6,546 nt of DNA from Bacteroidales bacterium (GTDB taxonomy: Bacteria; Bacteroidota; Bacteroidia; Bacteroidales; JAGOPY01): positions 1 through 6,546 of the forward strand of contig DAOWEV010000142.1 in the NCBI GenBank assembly GCA_030638325.1. Reading direction: 5' to 3'. The notes under the pieces were generated by a model. It made no database searches and was not told the DNA's origin. It saw only the letters and a program-made list of their open reading frames with translations. Below are positions 1-5,005 of the stretch, piece by piece (the first letter of the stretch is position 1; every line of letters starts with the position of its first letter). The translations under genes were made by a program, and so were the position numbers.

Positions 1-44
1 ATTAACAGGTTCAGGGGCCTGATGATACGAAGGTAAGCGATCAT
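1..44 (-). CDS. Probable UbiA-family prenyltransferase, N-terminal fragment cut by the window edge
   Basis: Reading leftward from an ATG at 44-42 there is an open frame MIAYLRIIRPLNLL that runs off the window. The pattern 'lRiiRPlNLL' just after the start is the typical beginning of UbiA-superfamily integral-membrane prenyltransferases, including the geranylgeranylglycerol-phosphate geranylgeranyltransferase-like proteins annotated in Bacteroidota. It starts 13 bp after the stop codon of the KdsC-like gene on the same strand, so it is probably the third gene of that operon. Only 14 codons are visible and no catalytic aspartate motif can be checked. The family call therefore rests on the N-terminal pattern and the operon context. 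The substrate cannot be stated. Confidence 0.55.
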   Translation of the reverse strand, partial: MIAYLRIIRPLNLL

Positions 45-57
45 ATTATTTCTTTTT

Positions 58-579
58 TTACCAGAGAAAAGCGCCGTCATTCATCCATTTTCCCTGGACT
101 TTCATGACCTGTTCAATAATGTCCCTCACGCAGCCTTTACCACCCGGATACGGCGAGATATAATCAGAAATGCTTATGATCTCTTCTGCTGCATCGGCCG
201 GACAAGCTGCAATCCCTGCTTCTTTCATGGCATGATAATCAGGAATATCATCTCCCATGAAGATGATATTTTTTGACTCCAGCTCCTTTGTTTTCATATA
301 ATCTCTGAGAACCTCAAGCTTGGTTGCTACGCCGAGGAAAACGTCCTCAACATTTAATAAACGAAGCCGGTTGGCGATTGATTGGGACCTTCCGCCTGAA
401 ATAATGGCTATATTGTACCCGTGGCGAATGGCCAGCTGAAGTGCGTACCCATCCTTTACGTAAGCAGTCCGGAGGGGCTCTCCATCATCCTGCAGGATGA
501 CCGTGCCATCGGTGAGCACACCATCGTAATCAAAGATGAAAGTATTGATGTCTTTCAGGTGTTTTTTATAATTCATCAT
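58..579 (-). CDS. kdsC: KdsC-type HAD phosphatase (3-deoxy-D-manno-octulosonate-8-phosphate phosphatase)
   Basis: Likely hydrolyses Kdo-8-phosphate to Kdo and phosphate in the cytoplasm, a step in making the Kdo of the LPS inner core. The 173 residues match the small cap-less KdsC subfamily of HAD phosphatases. HAD motif I is DYDGVLTDG (nucleophile D17, acid/base D19), motif II is the serine in SGGRS (S61), motif III is probably K87 in ATKLEVL, and motif IV is GDDIPD (D110, D111, D114). The family tail GGKGCVRDIIEQV is also present. The usual DVDG has become DYDG, a mild change. The start overlaps the upstream gene's stop in ATGATGA. Initiation could be at 579 (4-bp overlap) or 576 (1-bp overlap), and either implies translational coupling. 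The main alternative is a related YrbI/NeuA-tail sugar phosphatase with another nonulosonate or octulosonate substrate. Confidence 0.82.
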   Translation of the reverse strand: MMNYKKHLKDINTFIFDYDGVLTDGTVILQDDGEPLRTAYVKDGYALQLAIRHGYNIAIISGGRSQSIANRLRLLNVEDVFLGVATKLEVLRDYMKTKELESKNIIFMGDDIPDYHAMKEAGIAACPADAAEEIISISDYISPYPGGKGCVRDIIEQVMKVQGKWMNDGAFLW

Positions 580-1364
580 GATCGGGAACGTTTAAAAGAA
601 ATAATACTGTCAGATATCTTTTTATAGATATCGTGCAAATCCGGTGAGCCTGCCAGCTCCTTTAGATGCTTTTCAATAATGCTGTGATCGCCCCGTTGTG
701 CCGGCCCGGTCTGAACTGATGCCGGATGGTCAGCCTGAACTTTAGCTGCAGCCTCCATGATCAGTGGCCTGATGATATCGAAGGGAATGTCTGAAGAATC
801 CAGGAGATCATGTGCAATATCATAGAGATGGTTTGTGAAGTTGCTTGCAAAAACAGCTGCCATATGAATTTTCAGCCTTGCGGGAGAATCAATCTCACAG
901 GCCTGTCCGAAAACATCTTCTGCAAGCTTTGTTAAGTCCTGTATGCCAGCCGGATCATTGCTTTCAATGCAGACCGGTATGTTTTTATATGCGAGTGTCT
1001 TCTTTTTGGAAAATGTCTGGACAGGATAGAAGACACCGTAATACCTGAAACGATCTTTAAAAACATCAATGGATACGCTGCCCGAGGTATGCACAATGAG
1101 ATGATCCGGCAATGTAATCCGGGAGATGATTTCAGGCAATGCATGATCCGGCACACTCAGGACGTACAGATCAGCATCCTTGCTCATGTCCTGTAAGTCG
1201 TGAATGATCTCAATGTTGCCGGCCATATCATTCAAACCAGGTAACTTACCGGATCGACTGTACACCTGCCTGACGTTCTTCCCGGCAAGCACAAATGCCC
1301 TGACGAGGTGAACCGCCAGGTTCCCTGAGCCGAGAACTATGATATTTTGAATGTTAGCAGGCAT
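576..1364 (-). CDS. Rossmann-fold / DUF2520 domain protein, putative NAD(P)-dependent oxidoreductase-like
   Basis: A 262-residue cytoplasmic protein with an N-terminal dinucleotide-binding fold. The glycine-rich loop is GSGNLA at residues 12-17, following a hydrophobic beta strand (IIVLG). This resembles the folds of ketopantoate reductase, pyrroline-5-carboxylate reductase and F420-dependent NADP reductase. The central region has VHTSGS and a GVFYPVQTFSK segment. The helical C-terminal half carries HMAAVFASNFTNHL and TGPAQRGD, both typical of DUF2520. The family has no firmly established reaction that I know of. The gene heads an operon with the KdsC-like gene (overlapping stop and start) and a probable UbiA prenyltransferase. 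A TAnnTTTG box lies 22 bp upstream of the ATG, which supports this start. The family call is strong, but the substrate is unknown. Confidence 0.87.
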   Translation of the reverse strand: MPANIQNIIVLGSGNLAVHLVRAFVLAGKNVRQVYSRSGKLPGLNDMAGNIEIIHDLQDMSKDADLYVLSVPDHALPEIISRITLPDHLIVHTSGSVSIDVFKDRFRYYGVFYPVQTFSKKKTLAYKNIPVCIESNDPAGIQDLTKLAEDVFGQACEIDSPARLKIHMAAVFASNFTNHLYDIAHDLLDSSDIPFDIIRPLIMEAAAKVQADHPASVQTGPAQRGDHSIIEKHLKELAGSPDLHDIYKKISDSIISFKRSRS

Positions 1365-1386
1365 CAGTGTCTTTCAGAGATCATTG

Positions 1387-1394
1387 CAAAGATA
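1387..1394 (-). promoter_or_regulatory. Bacteroidota -7 promoter box for the DUF2520-kdsC operon
   Basis: Read on the minus strand this is TATCTTTG, a full match to the Bacteroidota sigma-ABfr -7 consensus TAnnTTTG. It ends 22 bp before the ATG at 1364. I see no convincing -33 TTTG element upstream. It is inferred from consensus and position only. Confidence 0.55.
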
Positions 1395-1438
1395 AACATT
1401 TGGTTGAAGCAGCCCGAGCTATCAGTTAGCAGTATAGA

Positions 1439-1540
1439 GAAATTGCCGATACCCTTGACATCTCAATAGGCACGGTTAAAAGCAGGATATTCTTCGGAAG
1501 AAAAAAGCTCATGGATAATTTGAAAGAGTTTAAGAACTGA
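1439..1540 (+). pseudogene. C-terminal remnant of an ECF sigma factor (region 4.2 helix-turn-helix)
   Basis: In the frame ending with TGA at 1538-1540, the 33 codons from 1439 encode EIADTLDISIGTVKSRI, followed by FFGRKKL and a short lysine-rich tail. This is the classic sigma-70 region 4 helix-turn-helix of ECF sigma factors ('EIAeiLdipiGTVKSRlhrARkkL'), ending where such proteins normally end. No upstream body is present: the same frame is closed by a TAG at 1427-1429. Just before the stump, GAG CTA TCA (E-L-S, 1417-1425) followed by TAT AGA GAA ATT GCC (Y-R-E-I-A, 1433-1447) would read ELSYREIA if the eight bases 1426-1433 were trimmed to keep frame. That suggests a small indel in an already truncated gene. 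There is no start codon or room for regions 2 and 3, so I call it a decayed fragment. Confidence 0.75.
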
Positions 1541-1548
1541 AAGGCTCA

Positions 1549-1632
1549 ATTTAAAATTTACAATTTACAATTTACAATTTACAATTTAAAATTCAAAATC
1601 GACAATCGACAATCGACAATCGACAATCGACA
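1549..1632. repeat. Twelve-unit 7-bp tandem array with two repeat versions
   Basis: Twelve contiguous heptamers in perfect register: ATTTAAA (1549), ATTTACA four times (1556-1583), ATTTAAA (1584), ATTCAAA (1591), then ATCGACA five times (1598-1632). The unit changes from ATTTACA to ATCGACA through two intermediates, as expected if slipped replication expanded two variants of one original unit. The array starts 9 bp after the stop of the sigma-factor remnant and ends next to the stop codon of the converging minus-strand gene (1634-1636). It is non-coding. Similar short AT-rich tandem arrays are common between Bacteroidota genes. Confidence 0.93.
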
Positions 1633-1633
1633 A

Positions 1634-2155
1634 TTAAAAATAGTCTCTCACTTCCTTCTTCAGCTGCCCCATAGCCTTCTGAATAGCATTATTACCATTC
1701 TCTGCCCATTTTGTGAGTAATCTTGCAGCCATTTCACCTGCATTTTTGTCCGGTGTGAATTCGGCGGCTGTGGAGTTGATGAAAAGGATGGTTTCTTCCT
1801 TGGCCTTCCTTATCATTTCCCAGGTTTTATCGGTAGTATAGAGTTGTTGCGATAAATTGTGCGCAAATTCTTCATTTATGCTTTGTAGCAATGCAGCATG
1901 TAACTGGTGGGCGGTCATACCCGGCCTGTTCACCCGGATCAGCAGATTGTTCATACTGATCCGCTCCAGGAACAGTGTCATCCTTTCATAAGCCTGTAGC
2001 AATAATGGAATAGTGATCTTTTTGTTTTCACCTTTCAACCCGATCAGCATCTTTTTCTGGTCCTGAATAAAATATGATCTGAACAAAAAGAATACGATCA
2101 GAAAAACAATGATCGAAGGAATGGTATATTTCAGAATTTCCAGAAAAGTTTCCAT
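1634..2155 (-). CDS. Conserved small membrane-anchored protein of unknown function
   Basis: A 173-residue protein with one clear N-terminal membrane segment (about residues 10-28, IPSIIVFLIVFFLF). It is followed by a basic stretch and a long, mostly helical soluble part, probably cytoplasmic given the positive charges (R, K) just after the membrane segment. The soluble part contains LLLQAYERMTLFLERIS, a region around RPGMTAHQLHAALLQSI, and a C-terminal amphipathic helix. There is no signal-peptidase site, catalytic motif or cysteine cluster. It looks like a Bacteroidota-type conserved hypothetical and I do not recognise a function. It appears monocistronic: a TACATTTG promoter box sits 16 bp upstream of the ATG, and its stop codon touches a tandem repeat array. 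The gene reads as intact, with ordinary composition. Confidence 0.8.
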   Translation of the reverse strand: METFLEILKYTIPSIIVFLIVFFLFRSYFIQDQKKMLIGLKGENKKITIPLLLQAYERMTLFLERISMNNLLIRVNRPGMTAHQLHAALLQSINEEFAHNLSQQLYTTDKTWEMIRKAKEETILFINSTAAEFTPDKNAGEMAARLLTKWAENGNNAIQKAMGQLKKEVRDYF

Positions 2156-2171
2156 GTATCAGTTTTTTATG

Positions 2172-2179
2172 CAAATGTA
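2172..2179 (-). promoter_or_regulatory. Bacteroidota -7 promoter box for the 1634-2155 gene
   Basis: On the minus strand the bases read TACATTTG, a match to TAnnTTTG, ending 16 bp before the ATG at 2155. Transcription would start about 10 bases before the ATG, giving a very short leader. No clear -33 element is visible. Confidence 0.5.
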
Positions 2180-2238
2180 AATAAATTTAGTGCGTTGTCA
2201 GAGATACATCGGTGAGGTCATTTTATTTAACGATAATT

Positions 2239-2278
2239 GAGACGCACGGCAGTGAGAGACGCACGGCAGTGCGTCTCT
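2239..2278. repeat. Palindromic GC-rich repeat: one half copy plus one complete hairpin
   Basis: The 16-mer GAGACGCACGGCAGTG occurs at 2239-2254 and again at 2256-2271 (period 17). The second copy continues into GCGTCTCT. It forms a perfect 10-bp stem, AGAGACGCAC (2255-2264) with GTGCGTCTCT (2269-2278), around a GGCA loop. The first copy lacks its own right arm but could pair with the shared one. The GC-rich block stands out in AT-rich surroundings. It lies between two divergently transcribed genes, so termination is not its obvious role. It resembles the dispersed 'GAGACGCA...TGCGTCTC' palindromes seen in multiple copies in several bacterial genomes, so a REP- or MITE-like origin is more likely. 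Confidence 0.85.
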
Positions 2279-2342
2279 ACGTGAAAACCATGCTTTACGT
2301 TTCACTATAAAATTTGAATCTCACGAATAAGAATAGTTTTTA

Positions 2343-2350
2343 TACATTTG
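2343..2350 (+). promoter_or_regulatory. Bacteroidota -7 promoter box for the aminotransferase gene
   Basis: TACATTTG matches TAnnTTTG and ends 29 bp before the ATG at 2380. A TTTG at 2313-2316 is a possible -33 element but sits 26 bp away, longer than usual. The box lies inside the longer open frame that begins at TTG 2314, which argues against that upstream start. Confidence 0.55.
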
Positions 2351-2379
2351 TGAATTTATTAACAGAAAACCAATTCACT

Positions 2380-3582
2380 ATGGAGCTTTTAGCACAAAGG
2401 ATCAGGAATTTGTCAGAATCTGAGACCCTGGCGATGACCAGGAAAAGCAGGGAGATGAAAGAACGGGGGATAGATGTTATTAACCTGAGTATTGGAGAAC
2501 CTGATTTTAATACTCCTGAGGAAATTAAGGAGGCGGCAAAGAAAGCCATTGACGAGAATAAGACCCATTATCCGCCCGTAGCCGGGTACCCGGAGCTGAA
2601 AAAAGCCATTGCCGCTAAACTAAAAAGGGATAATGACCTGGATTATACGCCCGACCAGATCGTTGTTTCGGCGGGAGCCAAGCATACGATCGCCAATACC
2701 ATCATTTGCCTCGTTGAACCAGGCGATGAAGTTATAATTCCTGCACCTTACTGGGTTTCATACAAGGAGATCATCAAGTTAGCGAGGGGGAAGTCAGTGA
2801 TCATCAACACTACCGCTGATACAGATTTTAAAATGACCCCCGAACAACTGAAAGCTGCCATAACACCGAAAACCAAAGCACTGATATTCAGTAGTCCATG
2901 CAACCCGACCGGATCAGTTTATTCTAAGGATGAATTATTTGCGATTGCAAAAGTGGTAGCAGAGCATAAAAATATGTTCATTCTTTCGGATGAGATCTAT
3001 GAATTGATCAATTTTGAATGCAAGCATGAAAGTATAGCCCAGTTCGACTTCATCAAAGACCAGGTAGTAACAATAAACGGGGTGTCAAAGGGATTTGCCA
3101 TGACAGGCTGGCGCCTGGGATATATGGCAGCCCCTGTATGGCTTGCCAAAGCCTGTGATAAATTACAAGGCCAGATGACATCTGCCACCTGCTCTATATC
3201 ACAGTATGCTGCCATGGAGGCCATGCGGACTGACCCAAAAAAATCATTGCCTGTCCGGGATATGGTATTCACTTTCAGGAAAAGAAGAAAACTTGTGCTG
3301 GAAGTATTGAAGACAATATCAGGCATCAAGACCAATATGCCAAAGGGAGCTTTCTATTTCTTTCCCGATGTAAGCTGGTATTATGGGAAGAAAAATGAGG
3401 ATAAGGTAATTGAAAATGCTTCTGATTTAAGTATGTATTTGCTTGAAGAAGCCCATGTTGCCGTCGTCCCCGGAGATGCTTTTGGAAACCCGGACTGTAT
3501 CCGTATCTCTTATGCTGCCTCCATAGAACTGCTGATTGAAGCCTTGAACCGGATAAAAAAAGCACTTGCAAAACTTAATTAA
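2380..3582 (+). CDS. aspC: Class I PLP-dependent aspartate-type aminotransferase
   Basis: Transfers the amino group between aspartate and 2-oxoglutarate using pyridoxal phosphate, in the cytoplasm. The 400 residues from ATG 2380 are the usual length for the subgroup Ib (Thermus/Rhizobium-like) aspartate aminotransferases. Visible landmarks are the N-terminal SIGEPDFNTP, the cofactor-contacting N175 in SPCNPTG, D204 and Y207 in SDEIY, the Schiff-base lysine K237 in SKGFAMTGWRLGY, and the substrate-carboxylate arginine R375 in DCIRISYAAS. An in-frame TTG at 2314 would add 22 residues unlike the family. That stretch contains the TACATTTG promoter box, so I place the start at 2380. The gene stands alone, with a relic-bearing gap downstream. 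Closely related enzymes accept other amino acids or prephenate, so the exact substrate is inferred. Confidence 0.9.
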   Translation: MELLAQRIRNLSESETLAMTRKSREMKERGIDVINLSIGEPDFNTPEEIKEAAKKAIDENKTHYPPVAGYPELKKAIAAKLKRDNDLDYTPDQIVVSAGAKHTIANTIICLVEPGDEVIIPAPYWVSYKEIIKLARGKSVIINTTADTDFKMTPEQLKAAITPKTKALIFSSPCNPTGSVYSKDELFAIAKVVAEHKNMFILSDEIYELINFECKHESIAQFDFIKDQVVTINGVSKGFAMTGWRLGYMAAPVWLAKACDKLQGQMTSATCSISQYAAMEAMRTDPKKSLPVRDMVFTFRKRRKLVLEVLKTISGIKTNMPKGAFYFFPDVSWYYGKKNEDKVIENASDLSMYLLEEAHVAVVPGDAFGNPDCIRISYAASIELLIEALNRIKKALAKLN

Positions 3583-3624
3583 TCATAATTATTTAGCTAT
3601 GTTTTTGTTAAGTATCAGATAAAG

Positions 3625-3844
3625 CACTAAATCCGAATTCCTAAATCCTAAACAAATTTAAATGTCAGAAATACAAAACTCAAAACAGTGTGACCTTTGA
3701 GGAAAGAACTTTGTTGATGATCTGCTTACTGGTGCATGGGTCAATAGTAGTGAAATCTGAAAAGATGAATACCACAACACAGTTTTAAACATTTGAAAAT
3801 TTGAATTTTGTTATTGTTTAGGATTTAGAAATTAGAACTTAGAG
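3625..3844. mobile_element. Roughly 220-bp inverted-repeat-bounded element (MITE-like relic)
   Basis: The left arm (about 3625-3691) and right arm (about 3777-3844) are imperfect inverted repeats. A perfect 15-bp core, CTAAATCCTAAACAA at 3641-3655, pairs with TTGTTTAGGATTTAG at 3814-3828. The inner ends also match: 3680-3691 against the reverse complement of 3777-3788 agrees at 10 of 12 bases. The outer ends are more diverged. Between the arms lies a broken four-helix-bundle gene. From memory, S23/IVP-like genes in Bacteroidota are often flanked by such CTAAATCCTAAACAA-type sequence. The element fills most of the 344-bp gap between the aminotransferase and the heptose kinase. I could not define a target-site duplication, so whether it was mobile is an inference. 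Confidence 0.65.
3662..3788 (+). pseudogene. Relic of a four-helix-bundle (S23 / IVP-like) gene, frameshifted and internally deleted
   Basis: From ATG 3662 the frame reads MSEIQNSKQCDL and stops at TGA 3698-3700. Removing one T from the run 3696-3698 continues it as CDLEERTLL, which matches the 'yDLEERT' opening of the four-helix-bundle family (TIGR02436; related to the intervening-sequence protein of 23S rRNA genes). The continuing frame (3699-3788) ends with GSIVVKSEKMN and TAA at 3786-3788, like that family's C-terminus. Only about 42 codons remain, against roughly 115-125 in intact members, so the four-helix core is missing from around codon 17 of the relic. Its ends overlap the element's inverted repeats. 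The call rests on the short head and tail motifs in the expected order. It is certainly not a functional gene. Confidence 0.6.
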
Positions 3845-3899
3845 TTTAATTTGAAGATTAATTTTCAAGTGACACCATTTTCAAATTAGTTAATTGTTT

Positions 3900-3907
3900 T
3901 ATTTTTG
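3900..3907 (+). promoter_or_regulatory. Bacteroidota -7 promoter box for the heptose kinase gene
   Basis: TATTTTTG matches TAnnTTTG and ends 19 bp before the ATG at 3927. It lies just outside the right arm of the inverted-repeat element, so the kinase promoter appears independent of that insertion. It overlaps the codons of the alternative TTG start at 3894, making that start unlikely. Confidence 0.5.
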
Positions 3908-3926
3908 CCAAAAGGTATCACTAAAT

Positions 3927-4922
3927 ATGGATTATACTGCTGTTTTTGAAAATTTTAATAAGCTCAGGATACTCATTGTGGGCGATGTGATGGTAGATTC
4001 TTATTTGTGGGGTGAGGTGGATCGTATTTCGCCGGAAGCCCCCGTGCCGGTTGTAGCTGTTAAAAGGCGGGCCGACCGCCTGGGCGGAGCGGCTAATGTG
4101 GCCCTGAATGTTAAAGCCCTGGGAGCAACACCGGTATTGTGTTCGGTCATCGGAAATGATCTCAAAGGCGAAGAGGTTATCCGGCTAATGAATGGAGAGA
4201 GCATCCCCACGGAAGGTATCATACAAAGCTCCTATAGGATTACTACCACCAAGTTCCGGGTTTTTGGCAACAACACCCAGATGCTGAGGGTGGATGAAGA
4301 GATCACCAGTGACCTGAATCCTGATGATGAAGGAGACCTGCGTGATACCATACACGACATCGTGGAAAACGATAAAATTGATGCCATAGTCTTTCAGGAT
4401 TATGATAAAGGAGTGCTTACCAGGGAGCTGATATCGGATATCATTGAGCTTGCCGGGAATAAGTCCATTCCGGTTGCCGTCGACCCGAAAAGAAATAATT
4501 TCTCTTCTTACAATAATGTTGATCTTTTTAAACCCAACCTGAAAGAATTAAAAGACGGGTTGAATATAGAAATCAATCAGGAAAATGCCTGGGAGCTTGA
4601 GAATGCGGCCAATATCCTGCACCGTGACAGGGATATCCGGATCGTTTTTACAACACTTTCGGAAGCAGGGGTCTTTGTGAGTGCACTTAATACAGACAAG
4701 AAAATAGAAAGGCATTCGATCCCGGCCTGTATCCGGTCTATCGCTGATGTTTCAGGTGCGGGAGATACGGTCATCAGCGTGGCTTCACTATGCCTCGCTG
4801 CAGGCATGACACCCTACCAGATCGCAGCGGTTTCAAACCTGGCCGGAGGACTAGTCTGTGAAGAAGTGGGTGTTGTTCCGGTCAATAAGGAGAAATTGAT
4901 GAAAGAAGTACTGAAAATGTGA
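3927..4922 (+). CDS. rfaE1: D-glycero-beta-D-manno-heptose-7-phosphate kinase (RfaE domain I, PfkB family)
   Basis: Phosphorylates D-glycero-D-manno-heptose 7-phosphate at C1 in the ADP-heptose pathway for LPS inner core, in the cytoplasm. The 331-residue ribokinase-fold protein shows GDVMVDSYLWGEVDRISPEA (residues 19-38), the glycine pair in RLGGAANVALN (G53-G54), substrate-side TTTKFRVFGNNTQMLRVD, FQDYDKGVLT, VDPKRNN and FKPNLKEL. It also has PfkB signature 2, DVSGAGDTV, with catalytic base D280. These are the hallmarks of HldE/RfaE domain I. The nucleotidyltransferase domain of bifunctional HldE is absent: the protein ends normally after the kinase, as in organisms with separate RfaE1 and RfaE2. 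I chose ATG 3927 over TTG 3894, which would overlap the promoter box. The adenylyltransferase partner is not in this window. Confidence 0.92.
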   Translation: MDYTAVFENFNKLRILIVGDVMVDSYLWGEVDRISPEAPVPVVAVKRRADRLGGAANVALNVKALGATPVLCSVIGNDLKGEEVIRLMNGESIPTEGIIQSSYRITTTKFRVFGNNTQMLRVDEEITSDLNPDDEGDLRDTIHDIVENDKIDAIVFQDYDKGVLTRELISDIIELAGNKSIPVAVDPKRNNFSSYNNVDLFKPNLKELKDGLNIEINQENAWELENAANILHRDRDIRIVFTTLSEAGVFVSALNTDKKIERHSIPACIRSIADVSGAGDTVISVASLCLAAGMTPYQIAAVSNLAGGLVCEEVGVVPVNKEKLMKEVLKM

Positions 4923-4934
4923 TGAAAGTTTTTC

Positions 4935-4942
4935 TAAGTTTG
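4935..4942 (+). promoter_or_regulatory. Possible -7 promoter box for porT
   Basis: TAAGTTTG matches TAnnTTTG, 13 bp after the heptose kinase stop and 63 bp before the porT TTG start. It would give an AT-rich leader of about 57 bases. No -33 motif is evident. Read-through from the kinase gene is also possible, since the gap is only 83 bp. Confidence 0.42.
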
Positions 4943-5005
4943 CACATCTGAAAAATAAATACAGCTAATAAACGTTTAACTATACTGATTAAAACTGCAT
5001 AATCA

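Noticed and set aside
421..627. Plus-strand open frame across the kdsC/DUF2520 junction (also 845-1048)
   Set aside because: They are antisense to two well-supported genes, and their translations lack recognisable features.
1549..1632. CRISPR array
   Set aside because: Units are only 7 bp and abut one another with no unique spacers, and no cas-like gene is present.
2255..2278. Rho-independent terminator
   Set aside because: It lies between divergently transcribed genes, and neither side of the stem has a T-run in the right place.
2314..2379. TTG-initiated 22-residue N-terminal extension of the aminotransferase
   Set aside because: It contains the TACATTTG promoter box, has no family-like sequence, and the ATG at 2380 gives the usual 400-residue length.
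3326..3571. Minus-strand open frames inside the aminotransferase (also 2340-2549 and 2997-3335)
   Set aside because: They are antisense shadows of a gene with complete catalytic motifs and show no family-like sequence.
3600..3624. Target-site duplication flanking the inverted-repeat element
   Set aside because: Both flanks are AT-rich and I could not find a matching direct repeat outside the arms, so none is claimed.
3894..3926. TTG-initiated 11-residue extension of the heptose kinase
   Set aside because: It overlaps the TATTTTTG promoter box, and the family N-terminus begins at ATG 3927.
3927..4922. Bifunctional HldE (kinase plus adenylyltransferase)
   Set aside because: The protein ends right after the PfkB domain, and no nucleotidyltransferase HxGH motif follows.
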